A DNA stretch of 60,000 bases from Tubiluchus corallicola (GCA_030141605.1 JAQGDQ010000079.1:250001-310000); one strand, 5' to 3'. Shown: positions 40,101 to 55,100, numbered from the stretch's first letter. Translations and numbers: made by a program. The notes: generated by a model from the letters alone, not told the origin.

Positions 40101-43100
40101 TTGCAGCAACACCTCTTTAAGGATACAACTTTCTTTGCTATTCAGTCAACTCTAGCCTGTTGCTTCAAACGGTTGCCTTAACCAGTTTGACAGATTTCGA
40201 ATTCGCGTTGTCAATCTGGGCCAGACGGATTTGATATTAACATTTCAATTCTTTACTCATCGAAGGTGCCTAAAGCCTATTCTATGGAAAATGGAAAATG
40301 ATCTTCGGACCTGACGAATTGATTCTAAAACACAAGCGGTGTTTTCGTCGTAGTAACCCAGTTACTGGATGTATTTGCTTCTCATATCACGCGTACACCA
40401 TACACATTACACCTCCTGTTCAAAACATAATAAACCTATGTTTTATTACTTTTTCCTAACTAGAATTTGATTTTATTTAAATCAAATGCACGTTACAATG
40501 GTATTGTAGTTAGTACGCTGATGGTAATTAATCGATTTTATGTATGACTACTGCCTTAGACGCGAATTACTTGTCTAAGATTTTGTTTATTTTGACAGCT
40601 TAGTAAGCTTATGATTAAAATGTTTAAGACTCATAAGAGGTAAGAATAATTTTAGCGGTGAATGTAAGTTACACAGCTCTATTTGCATTCCGCTTCTACC
40701 ATACCTTTGTAGGCTGCTCACGTTTATTAGGGCTTCTGTTAGTTGCTTGATCGATCACTTATTGATCGATAAATAGCCTGGTGCGTTTGAATCAATTGGC
40801 TTACTAGTGCATGCACCAATTACCTGACTACTGCTGCTAGAAACAACGTGCAAAAAATACGTAGAATGGTTGCGGTAACGCGAATTTTTTCTTAATGATG
40901 TTAATGACAAGTTTAGTGACAGTTAAAGAAAACAGGACGATTTTCATATCCTACCCCATTTTGAAGTACGGCAAAATGTGTACATTTTCACTCATACATT
41001 AATGCCGAAGCATTTCTGATAACTAATTAAATAGGTTAAAAACTTAATTAACGTTTGGGGAGCTCAGCTAGTGATGAATTCCCAAACGCACACAATTTTT
41101 AACAGCACATACATTATATGTGCGTGTTGACGGTGTTTGCGAAAGCACGACACTACTCTACAATATTCAGTGTAATATACAAAAAGTTGGCAAATTTTAA
41201 GATAAAAATTTAAATTTTAAATTTACCGCTGTGCTCGCACATGAGCGTTCGAACATATGAATTATGTCACAAACGAACAATCTGAACTGAGAGATACAGC
41301 ACCTGTTTTTCATGTGCAGGCGCAAGTGTCTGACTAACTAACTAGCGAAATGCATGTAACAGCAAAGAACTAGCTGTTACATGCAATTACTCTTACTATG
41401 TGTGATAATTGTTCTTTCATGTAAGCCATTTTTAAAAAAAAAGTATATTTGCTTCCACTATTTTAAAGAGTAGATTTTTTTGATCTACAGTTTAGGATCG
41501 AGCCCGGTTTTCCTTTAATGAAATATCCCAGATAAAAAACCGTACAATCACTTAAAACAATCCTGTAAATTAGTACATGCTCTAGTCTGAAACACGTTTT
41601 TCCTTGTTTTTTAACTGTGGGATTTTTCATTAGTGGTTTCAGTAATCTGCCTTTCGTAAAGCCCTTTTTCAACGAGACTGGTTTTTGCTTTTCTTATTAA
41701 ATTTTGTTTTGAAACGTGAAAAGTTGTTAGATCATCATTCATTTAACATTTTGAGTCTTGTGCGACATATAAATTGCTTTTTAGTTATGTTTTAATTACA
41801 GGACAATGACGTTTTTAATTTTCTACAGCCTTTGAAATCTAAAATAAGCGATCCTTTGTTTTTGATGTGTTTAGTGTTTATCCTTTGATCTTCAGCATAT
41901 ATGACTTTATACTAACTGATTTCACCTTTAAATTCGCTTTTGCAATTTGCAAAACAATAAAACGTCAATGTGATCAAATACAGTACCAGCACTAAAGTCA
42001 AAACATACTGGGACAGACTAGAGTAGTCTTTAACATGGCCATGTATGTTGGTTGATTTTTAGCATGTCGAACTGTTTCCTTCAACGGAAATGTGCGTTTA
42101 GCACGAACAATGAAATGATGTCAGTGCTAGCATCTTGAATTCAAGATGATAAATCGAAAATCCGACTCCATTAATCGATCCTGAATTCGTTCTACAGTAG
42201 TTTCATGACGATCCTTTGGAAATTTGCGGCAGCTTAGGCTTGTTTCGTATGTGATGTTGTGCCCGCCTTTATAAATCCACCTGACTCCGTCAGCCGATGA
42301 AGAATTCATGCTAGTATATTCGCTTGAAGAAGCATGAGGGTCCATTGTGAATTCACGGAACCGTAAGCTTTTTTAAAAAGTCATCCCCCAACTACAAGAA
42401 TAACCACATACAGATGAGTAACGATTTTGGTTCCTCGACCAACAGTTGTAATAAAGACATCCTAGAATACAACACCCAATGTGAACCAAATAAATCGTAA
42501 TCAGTAACTTCAGAATGCCCTTAAGAACAAGAACAGTAACAACCCAAGCAAGTACTAGACATCCCATTCTTGTATGTAAAAATGTGCTAAAGGAATGGTA
42601 AGTGATGGTAAGTTTTTCACCTTGACAAAGACCTAACAAAGATACTAATAAAAGAGAGTCGTTCTTCGATCAGAAACTTAATCCTGTGTCTTTTTCCGTT
42701 GTTTCTGATCGTCCTTTCTCGTCGTACCTGAGCGTAGAAACTCACGTAACGTGTTTCAGTTGTCTTGTGTATTAATGAAGTAAAATTTGTAATTAATTAA
42801 CTAACTGACTTTGGAAGTTCTACAATCGAAATAGCAAACGTTCAAGTTCTGGACAGGAGTTTTAGTGCTTTATTCCATCCTTACTTTGGAAGTGTCTGAA
42901 ATGGAAGAAACATGACTATAAATAAGTTGATTACCCTCTTGCATTAATTAATGAATTAAACAATCGACCATTGTACTAACGTACTATAATCCCCGTCTCT
43001 CAATACTTAGCTACCTATACGCCTTGGACATTTTAATCATCAGTTCATAAAGCTTACGGAATAAACCAAAAACTGAGACAAGTGATTAGTATCTTGGAAA

Positions 43101-46100
43101 GTAGCTTTAGTTTATACGTTAGTTATCATCCAAGCAAAATTAAACGCCTGGAAAAAGAAATAAAGCATAAATTCTAACTAATTCTGTTGGAAAACTGTAC
43201 AATAATTACCTCAGGAGTTACATGCCAACGTGCTTTCAGAATCGCATAACTATAGTTTTTTGCATGTGCATGATTGTGTGTGTGTGTGTGTGTGTGCGTG
43301 TGTGTTGCATATCAGGCCATTGCTGAAGGCTAGGAGTAATCACATTACTGAAGTGCGATTTAGCTTTTCCACACATAATACATTAGCACCCCAAACAAAA
43401 CCAAGGTTACCCAAGGTAAGGCGCAAAATTAAGAAGGTAAAGATATGAATACGTGTACAGAGAAATAGATAGCATGTAACCAGTTTCTAGCGATAGTTGT
43501 TCGTTAATGTTCTTCCATCAAGTAAGAAAGTAGTTTTCAGGGAAAGAATTTCCTGGTAGAGAATTCCACAGATAAAAAGCCCTGCTTATGATGCTTATGA
43601 ACACCAGTTCTACGTCAGAAAAAAGAGTACGTCACACAAAATTGCGCTGTTTACCAGTAACGAAAGATCCTGAAAGTATTTTCCGTAGAAGTAGCGATAA
43701 ATGTGGCTTCGTGTAACAAACTCGATGAACAAGAGACTGCAGTGTTGACAGCCAATCAGACCTAACCCGATTAATAATACAATTTTGCAATCAGTCAATG
43801 GGTTAAGGTAACAAGCTGAGGCACCAGCAAGCTAGCTGATTTATGTAAACTAATTTGAAGCCCCCAAATCACAAACCGCTGCTGTCAAGCTTTTGGAGGC
43901 CACGAGGAAGATGCACGTTATGGCCCAGTGAATGTCGCTTAACAACATCAGTAAGGCACTGTCTCGTTTTTCTTCAGAGCATCTTTCTGGTTCATTCTTC
44001 CCAGCAACGTAGTGTTTATCCGCTCAATTCTAAGTGCGCTCAGCTGGTGCTAGTGTATGCGAGGTGATTAGTGTATGTGAAGCTGTATCGTTCACATAAG
44101 CAAGTGACTGGAGAACTCAGGGCTTCATGCTCTGTTGGCTTAACTTGTTGTCTTGTACATATGCGTGTGTGCCACGTGCATTGTTGCATCTCTCTTTGTA
44201 TGTTTCAATGCCTAGTTTTGTGCGTGCTTAGTAGAAGAGTAAAGTGTACAGCTTGGTGCCTTTAAACCACTACAGTTTTTCGGCAGAGGGCGCCTTATAG
44301 ATTTGTGGTGTTTTTTCAACACACTTCGGTTGCAAAGTATTTTTGCGCGTCTTACATTTATAATGATTGAATACAAATAGACCGTTTAGTCTCAGGTCTT
44401 ACATAGCGTAATTAATGCATTCCTGCGTGGTTGTATTTTCTGCTGTGTTATTTCATCACTTGAAATCGGTTTGTTTACATGCCTGTAAAGGCCAGTGTCT
44501 GTTTACAGGCGTTATCAGTAATCGATCATTAGCTGGAAATGACTTTCATCCGTTTACTGGCTGAGTAAATAAGCGCGGGTATAATCCTTAATGGGTGACG
44601 TTCGTGTTAATTAATTTATCTGACGACATTCTTTTACTTGCATAGATGTTACGATGAGTGTTTTTCCTGCCGTAGTTAATTGAGTCTTCCTAATACGCGG
44701 CGTAAATATTTTCTGGAAATTTTTATTTTGAAATTGAATTTTGCACAAAGTGGTGCAAAGTTGTAGAATATGTTATACGTATATTTGAAAATCCCAAATG
44801 ACCGGCGATTTAAAAAAATGAAAATCATTGACTTATAAATTTTCTATATCAAAGGTTTTGAAGGAACTGTATGGGTATGACTAGTATATCGCATACTAGA
44901 ATCTTAGTTGAAAGGCTTTATCGGTAGAGTTTGAAGGCGCATTTGAGCTAGCTTCATGAAAAGAAATGTACTTCTGTCTTGTATACTAGGTCTATTAGTC
45001 TAACAATCGCTGTGCCCACCTTACCATAGTAGTATTATGATTAAATGACAAAATCTTATCACAACTAATAACAGAAAAGCATGTGCTATTATGTACCTGC
45101 ATGTGCAACATTCTGTTCTTTCTGGGTGAGTACGACTTCAAAAAGGCCTTCCTAGAAATGCGTGCGCGTTGTCTGTGTATCGGCTGTTATTAGTTTGATG
45201 TCACGAGTTCCGATCAAGAGAAACGATAAGTGAAATCATAGGTTGAAGTCACGATTGAATTGAACTAGAGAATGAGCGAAGCCTTCAATGCGTTTTCTTA
45301 TAGTTAACGTGCAAGGCAATATTATACCAATATTCCTTGGACTAACGAAGGGTTTTGTCTGGTATCTGCAGACCTAAGCTCGAACTATCAATTTTATCAG
45401 AATTGAAGCGCATCAAAGAATTTCTGGCAATAAAAGCATATCTACCAAAATAAAAGTATTTTCGGTTTTTTGCTTCGGAGTGAAGTCACATCTTTTGAGT
45501 TTGAGTTGTAGTATTTAGATTGTACACGTTAGTTGTCTAAGTAGCAAAACAAATAAAATGCATATCTACCAAAATAAAAGTATTTTCGGTTTTTTGCTTC
45601 GGAGTGAAGTCACATCTTTTTGAGTTTGAGTTGTAGTATTTAGATTGTACACGTTAGTTGTCTAAGTAGCAAAACAAATAAAAATACTACATGAATTTTT
45701 GCAATAGCTAATAGCAGTAGAGCATGTCGCCCAAGCCTTTGGACATATTAATTATTTGGGTGTAACACTATTTGGTTGTGGTGGTGGTGGTGGCTTAGGC
45801 GGCGGCAGCGGCGGTGATGATGATGATGATGATGATGTGTCTAATATGCATCGAGACCGAAACCGTAGTGTGTCTAGAGCTCCATGTTGGTAGAGTTTCC
45901 TACAGTTTGTATTGTCTGCCTCGTGTTCTACGTGTATGTAATATGAATTTTAAAGGATGGTTGTAATTTTGCTATATGACACTGTAGAACTGCTCGCTAT
46001 GTGCCACCAGATCTCTAAATTGGGAAAATCCATTATTAGGAAAGCAGTACAAAACGATAACTAGCTAACTTTTCTTCTCCAAGATTTAAGACTTCGTTTT

Positions 46101-49100
46101 TCTTTAAATGCCAAAATCTTCCTAACTATGTGTGATTTTTCTGTAGAGTTTCTCGCTTCTCTGCTGAGCCCTGTCGATTTCTATAGCTCACTGCATCGAT
46201 CTGGTAACAGGATCGAATTCATTCACCAAAGCGACTTGAATGGAATTCCATGAAAGCGAAACCGGGCGATTTGCAAATGAGGTTTGATGGTTTGTGTGCC
46301 ATTAAAGTCAACTTAGAAGTTGACATGCAAAAAACTGTGGACCTCTAACGACAGTTGAATTGGCGTTAATCACTTTCATTTCGAGTTGGCCAACTCCGCA
46401 ATGTTTTGAGCAAGACAACAAAATGATCAAAGTTGACAGTTAATCTTATCTTGTTTCGATTCACTCTATTGTACTCTCGAATCTGGAATAATCGAACGAA
46501 ATAATTGGAGTTTTGTCAATGATTTGAGTTAGGCGTAGTTTCGAACTCCGTTGAAAGTGTGTCGTCTTCAGAATTCGACTGTGTAGTATTTTCTAAACAT
46601 GTATCATGTTATTCATGCCCACTTCACAGTCTGCACTTCAGTTTGATTTTGTATCTTCACATATTCTGGCTCATGTAACCATTAATGAATCAAATACTGT
46701 AGTACTTTTCTTTTCTGTCTTATGTGGTGCGATTGTTTCTAAAGCAAGGAAAATGAGCTCTTGATAAATATTGTCACATTGTTACTTTGTCTCTCGGTTA
46801 TCTACATTATTTACTCAGATGACAAAAGAGTAGAGTAAGCATTTAATGTAGGTTTCTACGCATCTGATGTATTAATGTTTCGCTTTGGTCGATAGAAGAG
46901 CAGTCTTTGAGAAGCAGTAACAGTGTTTTTGCAGTAAACTGACACCCTCATTAAACATCGCAATAATCCTCGCATCATAGTCTCTGCAACAGGTAAACTG
47001 CTGTTCCGATTAGAACTAAACGTTTTTGGTAAATATGAGAATAGAACTTTTATCTTTCAGCGCAGCCGAGTACAAACCGCAGCAGCAGTTTGAAAACTTT
47101 TTGAAAACTAACTTTGTTGTTGTTGTTGTTGTTGCTGCTGTTGCTGCTGCTGCTGTTGTTGTTACTGCTGCTGTTATTCTAAGTGTATACATGGCATACG
47201 TCGTGGTGCCTTCTGTTAACTTTTTTAAACTTTTTTTTATTTATGAGTGAGCAATTCAGAGCAAGTGGTTTTGCATGTTGTTCAACTAGAAAGAGTCAAT
47301 AATTTAATTTTTGTACATATCGCGTCAGCATAGAAAACAATGTAATCATGAAGGAATATAGAGTTTTTGTAGACAGAAATCGAGTGTCTTGAGCACGCAC
47401 AGTGAATGAATGTAAAGATGTTATGAAACTGTGCGCAATGGATTTCTTGAAGCAATGGCGAGAAATAAAGTCAAGGCCACTCGGACGGTCACAAGTGTTT
47501 CTTCGATCCTGAAACACTCTCTAACGATCGCGCTACATTTTCGTTACTTATCAATTGGTTTTTGGGCTTCTGTTAATAATTGAAGAGATTTGCCACTGTC
47601 AGTCGAAATTTATTTGTTAAATGAACCGGCAGTGAGTCGCGAATCATTTAATTACACTTAGCAAGAAAGTCAACAAACTATGTAGGGAATTTGCAAGCAA
47701 CCTCAGTGTTATGCTAAGTAATTTGAATATTCTTTATTTTAAAGCAAGTTAAATGGTGAAATGTAAATGCGCAGAAAACAAATGGTTGGTTTGAAATTAT
47801 GCATCCGCTCGATGTTATTTATAATGGAATTCAAATATTTCAGCTTGATTTATAAGTCATAAATTGTAGAGCTTTTTGGAAAATGATAATTTGTTACATT
47901 TGATTCACTTAGCCGGTTTAACTTTCGCATATTGGTTCTGCTACTGTTGTCCCATTATTCATCATGGTAAACATTTTGTTTACCGTTGCCTGGCTATTTA
48001 TTGATTTACAATCCTAATTTCGACAGCCTAACGCTTTCTGCAATTCTGGAAACTTTCAGCTTTTTGTACAGTTAAACACTGTTCTTTGGAAAGCCCTATT
48101 AATTATGTGTAATTATGGCGGGACCGGAAACCATCCCTTTATCAAAGATAATTCTTTGAGACACTTTACCGGTAGAGGACCCTGACATGTCAGTCAATGA
48201 GGAAATAGCCAAGAGAACTATGACAAATAAAATTGCACAGAGACCTTTTTCCCGGTGGCCAATAATTGCTTTATTGACTAGGCTCAACATTGCTCAACTT
48301 CGGTTAGCTCAGCAAGCAGGCACATTAACTACGGTGCTATTTTCCTTGCCCGTGAAGTGCTTTTGATTAGCTCTAAAAATTTGCTAGTATAGCTGATATA
48401 GACTGTCTGCCTAAGCTTTTCGTTTGATTTATATTTTGAAATTTGGCTGTCGCATATATTCTGTAGCTCTGATCTCTAAAAATGGCAAACTTTACGCACT
48501 TATATACTCTTTACTGAAGAGTGTTGTTAATACTATTGCTGGTGACGTTGGTTAACGTTCTCTCCGTTTGTGTTAGAAATAATATAGCTGTAAAAATATC
48601 AATTCTACAAATTGCGAGATGAGAATCGCGATTTTATTTTGCTGCGTTTCTTTTCTCTTGTCATTATGTCTCTGGGAGTAATTCGGCCTACTCGGTACCC
48701 ACCAAGACATCGGAGTTTACTGCAAATTCGTCAGTTTGGCATTCTTGACATTAGTGTATTTTGTTTTATTAGCTTTTTGGTCCTTAATTGCGACGCTCAA
48801 TCACTCGGAGCATTTATGACTGCGAATTGCAAAATCCAGAGCTGCAAATAACGCATTTTCTGCAGCCAGCTGTTTCAAGATCCATATTTTACATGCGTAT
48901 GCATAGTGTACCTCAATCCATTACAAGCCCATTAGTCTTTTAACCCTATCAAATTTGTCACAAAACATAGGCCATTCCTAAAAAAAATTAAGCCTAATCA
49001 CGGTTTTTGTAATTGTGTATAAAATGTGGTAGAACTAAAGCAGGCTGACCTGTGAGTGACAGTGCAGTGGGAGAGTCTAATGCAGTGGTTCCCAACCGGG

Positions 49101-52100
49101 GGTACGGGTACCCCCTGGGGATACGCAACAGCAATGCCAGGGGTACGCAGAAGGTGTGTCAGATCGACACATTTTTTCTTTCTGTAGCCGGTGAAAAGGG
49201 TAAAATACACCAAGTTGCAACATCGCGATATTCTTTCTACAGGTTAGGCAATATTTCACAAACAATATCATTCCTGCGCAGTGTGCTAGAAAATACTTTT
49301 ACCCGCCCACGAAAAGCTTATATTTTGTCGCTTTGTTTGTGCTGTATTTGGCTTTCGAGGTGTTGGTTCCATTTGTGACAACATACATATGTGAGCTAGG
49401 CTTCAGTGCAATGCTACATTTGAAGACGAAGGCAAGAAACCGGTTGGATTTGAGGAGCGACATGCGAGTCGCAATATCAACAATTAAACCTGATATCAAA
49501 AAACTTGCTGATAATCATCAAGAACAGCGTGCGCATTAATTATGACTGCTGTGAAGATCGCGTTTCCTTGTATTGATGTTTTCATATTCGAGAAAGTTGT
49601 TCAAATTACGTATTTCTTAATAATCAGTGATAAAATTCATGTTTTCAAAAAAAGTTAAAATAAAAAAATGTCGATAATATTAATCGTTGTTTTCTGGAAA
49701 CTGGTTTTTCAAACGATTTGTTGAAAAATATCAGGTGGGGGCACGCCGAAGATCGCCTCATTTAGAAGGGGTACTTGGCAAGGAAAAGGTTGGGAACCAC
49801 TGGTCTAATGAGTTAAAAAATTGGAAACTTCTTCATGCTTCATAAGACGGACAGGCCCATGGCGTTGAGTAGTAATGTTGTATTAAGCTAATGAGCTTTA
49901 AGGGATCTTTGGTATCTGGTATCCAAGTACATTTTGTGACTTAAATAGCTAACGAGCAGGCATACTACTTGAGGCAGAGAATTGAGTACCACTTGACCGC
50001 AAGTTTCCAGTATCTTGATAACAGTTATATGTTTCGTATTTTTATTTATTTTTGTTTTTATCTTAATTCAGTATTAATAGTATAATATTACACATATTTA
50101 CGACACATATATAAAAATTATTGATAAAACAGATTTAAAATTACTAACTGAAATACATAGTACAAATATATATGTTGACTTAAAAATTTACAACTTAAAA
50201 TGGTCATATAATATATTTTGCTAATTTAAAAATCAGTAACTCAAATAACACACCAGCGTTTACACAACCGCTAATTAGAATATCATTTTTACTTCCAAGT
50301 ATACGATTTCTTGAGCTATAGCAGCTCTTCCTCATTAAACTTAAGTGCACATACATAATACATTCTTTTACCTAATTCGTGATATTTAAAAAAATTAACA
50401 GCAACATTGTACGCGGATCCAAGTTGGTGTCTCGGATCAAATCAACATTATGCCAGGTGCGGGTAGCTAATAGGTAAATTTAAATTTCTGTAATTAAATA
50501 ATTTCTGTGTTGTAATGTGCAATTCGTTACACACAATTTGACAGAGATACATGGTATGGCAAGAGAAACCGCAGCAGTGTGAACGTATCTTAACCATACT
50601 CGCATCTGTATCTAATTTTTTTCGTACACGCGTTTTTGTGCTGTGTTAAGTGTTACAGGTATGGATTGTTCATCGTTTTTGCAGAAACAAAAGCGCCATA
50701 TTTTACAGGTGTGAACAGTGTCGGTGCATTAACATGTCAAAATCGTGACGATCGTGCGCTATATTCTGCTGTAAAAGTTATCCGCAGAAAGCAAACACAT
50801 TACCGTTGACGTTTTTGTGCGTTTGTTTGCTCAAACCGTTTCACTATACTGCATGTCGCGAGATAAAAGTTAAAACAAAATGCGTAGAAACTTAACAGGA
50901 AACGAGATTTACGTGTTTTTGTAGCGGCGTTAAAACTTTGTTAATTTCATTAACAAACGCTAGTTAGCAATGTTACAGCAACTTGAGAAAATGTAGTGTG
51001 AATTCGCATCGACAAAGAAAAATTAATTTAAAAAACTATTGTTCAGTGGTATTTTGCTGTTATTGTTGCGTTCCGACTCTGTTGCCTGAACTAGTACTTT
51101 ATTGAAGTTTATGTCTCTGTTTGTTTTTCTGTATGCGTCGGGCATGCTACGTTTGGAGCATTTAAAAATGCACGCGATTTTACGACATTAGCTCACTAAA
51201 TGAAACGAATAAACGTGTATTGCATTTACACTCATGAGCTTTTATCGTTTTTCGCAATCGGGTGAGTTCTGCTGAGACAGTCTTATCAAAGATACTCTCG
51301 CGAAGACGAAGACGATGTCTTTTCGGTACACAGCGGGATGCTAGCGCGTTAATTATTAATTTATCCTGGGTGATATCTTATTTCCGCAGAAGCATTTCTG
51401 GAGTGTTGGCAATAATGGTTTTATCTAGCAGTCAGTGCCTGTGTCTTGAGTAGTGAACAGATTTGACGTAAACCACTTTAAGATCGTAAGCGTATCAGCG
51501 TTAAAGGAATAGATACTTTTTGGGGTATTTAGACTGCTAGTTCATGAAATCAGCACCAGGCCTAGAGTTATTCTGTGAGAGTGTCTGCTTCATGCTCCTC
51601 ATTCCCCTTGATGGAAGGTGTCTTGATGGAGACAAAATAGGCCAACTGATAGCTGAACACTTTCAAATATAGAGCAGCTTGGTTTTGTATTTAGGAATAC
51701 TGGTTCTGGATTGTGTTATAGTTGTAGGGCAGTTATTTGGATACTTATTGGTTTCTTAGAATGTGCACATTTCATAAATTGTATAGATAGTTGTAAGTTG
51801 ATACATTGTAAGTTGCTATTCAAAATGGTTTCACGTGCAAGAGTACTTGTATAATAATAACCAGGTTCCCGTCTGTTTGTGTCAACTGACGTTGCAAATG
51901 ACCTAAGTTCTTTTACTTGGGATGCCATTGTACGTAATTCCTGCAGTCTTACAGCCATTGTCATTAAGTCTCATGTCGGATGTGAAAGCTTTGCCAGTAA
52001 GCTTTGCTTGATTTTGTGAGTTTCCTTAGTTATATTTACTATCCCCCTATTTCAATAACTGTTATTCACTTGGGAGTTTACAGTGTATAACTCTTTTAGC

Positions 52101-55100
52101 ATTCTAGTGTTGCTTTTTGTCTGCAGGTCGCTCTTACTTTTGAAAACTATTTTCAACCTTACATGAACAGCTGATTGATTTCGCCACACAGCACTATAAC
52201 CGTGGCTATATCATCTCGTGCTAAGCGTCTTTCGAGACTTTTTTGATTACAAATGCGTGCGTCTTTGTCGAAGCTGATATTGGTTTTACTCAGTGTATGA
52301 GCTTGTGTTGTTAAATATTCGGCCAACAGACGCTTTCTTTTCTGGTACTACGATTAACTATACGGGTTGCAGTCATTCCTTTTGCAACCTTTTCCAAATG
52401 ACCACAGCTTTTAAAGTAGCTTGTGTAAATTGTGTTTTATTGTTGTGCATCTACAGGAACTGTACTAACTGTCAGTGCTTGGGATACACGTGAGATGTGT
52501 TTGTAAATGTACGAAGACTATGTTTAGTATTATCGACGCTAACGTATAGAAACCGTGTTTGTACAGGCACTGCTTAGTAAAAAAATCTACGTGCATAGAA
52601 GCTGCGTTTGGTATTTATCTTCGCTTCTGTGGTTGCCGTCGAATGGCTTTAGAGACTGTTTCATATTGGTAATGTAAAGGATTACCTTGCTAATGTACAG
52701 GAAATATTGTCACTGTGCCTGTCACGTATAGCAGATGTATGGGAACCCCATGAATTTGGCGTTGACTGTTTTGCATTACTACTGTACAGTGTACAGGAAT
52801 TTTGCTTGATATTGTGCATGTATTACAAAGTACAACTATTGTTTTATATATATATATGTTGAACGATATATATATATATATATTTTATATATGTTGAACT
52901 TTTGAAGTGAATGTGATCCAATAGAATTATGTAAGAGAATGCAGGGTAGACACGACTTTCTCTTCCGCCCCAAAGCTCCAGTCCTCCGCACAGTTTCCGC
53001 ACTGGATGGAAAGAGTCTTCGCGCTTTATATCCAAAATCTAGACATGGTAATTAAAACATTTTAGGCGCCTACATATAACTTATACAAGTTATTTTGCTA
53101 GAAATAGACTCAATCACTGTGCAATGTACACGGAAATGTTTATGTCTAATTTGTGTATATTGTTAGTTACAATGAGTTTGCAAAACAAACTAAACTAAAT
53201 GGAAATTGCTATAAAACGCAGTTAATTTAATTTCAATTCAAAATTACTTTTACACATCAAACAAACTGCATGGTAAATAAATGACCAAATAAACAAATAA
53301 ATGGTAAACAAATTTTATAATTTAACATCAAACGTGTAAAAAGCCATGGAATTATTTCCATGAGTTAAATAAATTCAAATGAACAGCCGCACATATATTT
53401 TTTTAAAAAAAATCTGGTGCTTGCTCAAAACACTAACTCAGAAAGTGTATTTGACAATATGAACCAAGTCTAGGTAACACCTGTAGGTAACTACCTTTAC
53501 CACAAGTAGTACTTATCATGGATGTATGTTTACTCTTTTGCATCAAGAAACTTAATTAAATGATTGGGCAAATATGTAGCAAAAATAATTTATCGGCAAG
53601 AAAAGATTTGCTTTTTATTTGCGCAAACTTTATCCGCTGCTATTTCAATAAGTTATCAGTTTCAGAAACATTACCTTATCATGAGTAATGTTGCAAACAA
53701 AATTTCCTAGCGATTTTTGGAAATTCCATCTTTTTATGGTTTCCCTGTATGGATTTTGTCTAGTAATTTAATTAGGAAACATTTCATGTGGCTGATTTGT
53801 ACTTTTTCAGCTTCACTGCAGGAAGATGATAAAGGAAAGTCGGATACAGCCTGCAGCCCTGTGGTGTCTCTTTCACAAAGTCATCGAAGTAGAGTAAGTG
53901 CTGTCTTTCTCTTTCTGTCTGTCTGTCTCTCTCTCTCTGTCTCTCTCACTCTCTCTCTCCCCCCTCTCAAACTGTCTGTTAGTTGCTTAACGATATAAGT
54001 TCATTGTGCAATAAAATGTGCATATTGCAATTTTTTATTGAAAAAAAATTGTGTGAACTTAACTACAATACTACAGTCATTTACATCATTGTTTCATGTA
54101 TTTTCTGTTATTTTCATTTTTGCATATTTAGTCTGAGGGTAAACTGCACTCTAGTGTGCTACCACAAGACTCAACACCAGACAAAGTCAGCAAAAGAGAG
54201 TCACTTAAGGTTTGTAAATCTGATACCTAGCAAGCTTCTATTATTCTTAAATTCCTTAAATTTTTTAACTTTGGGGATTTACCTATTTTTAACATTCTGA
54301 CTTTTTAGGCTTACTTTATACTAAAAGAATAAAGCAGACAAATGAAATAGGTAATTGGCTGATGTTATAATCTAGTCATACAGTGATACCTTGCTGTTTT
54401 CATGCACACAATACTAGCTCAGCTCCTACTTCATTGATGAGACAGGTATCTGATTCTAACCCAATAGTGATTGAAGCCTCTTCTTAGCTTTATTCCGCTT
54501 TTTATTATAGCATGATCTAAAAAACATGCAAAGTCGCTTTTCTTAGAACTGTGAAGAACTAGGCCCATTTCTCCAGAGCCTTCATAAATGCCTATTTTTC
54601 CTATTATAACCATATGAGGTTTAGGTGAAGACCATTACTGTGATTGGATTGCAGCTGCTTGAGTGCTTGCGTCAATGTGGCTGCATGTTAGGCTTGGGAA
54701 TTGTCTATATCAAGCTATTATGTGCTATAACAACATCATATAATACCACTTGAAACTTGGGAATTCAGTATAAGCAAAGCTCTAAGAACATCATTAGTAA
54801 GCATTGCAGCAGTGCTTTTTGTAAACACATGAGTACTTATAATGGAAAGTTTGCATTTATCTTGTACCATTTTCAAGTTAGAAAAATCTGGACCTTCAAT
54901 TTGACATAGAGATACTGCCTGCATTCACACGCAAAATCACCAATGGTTAAAACCTACATGTGCATGTGATAGAGAAAATCATGTCGATCTTGTACCAATT
55001 TCACATTACAGAGCATTCAAAATTTATGACATTGATTTGTGACACCAAAGTTAAATGCAACATAACTGTTGGAAATGCAGTTATAGTTTCCTATGTGCAA

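Larger units (their letters stand above)
36819..53810. other. ORP8 intron 3 (17 kb)
   Basis: A very large intron holding a hAT remnant (49083-49802), a 124-bp tandem duplication (45436-45684), several microsatellites, a perfect hairpin (41351-41385) and an unassigned minus-strand frame (42127-42345). No ORP exon was recognised inside. Positions 50400-51300 have more CG dinucleotides than the surroundings and a GTGAGT donor-like site near 51259, so a secondary promoter is possible. Confidence 0.6.
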
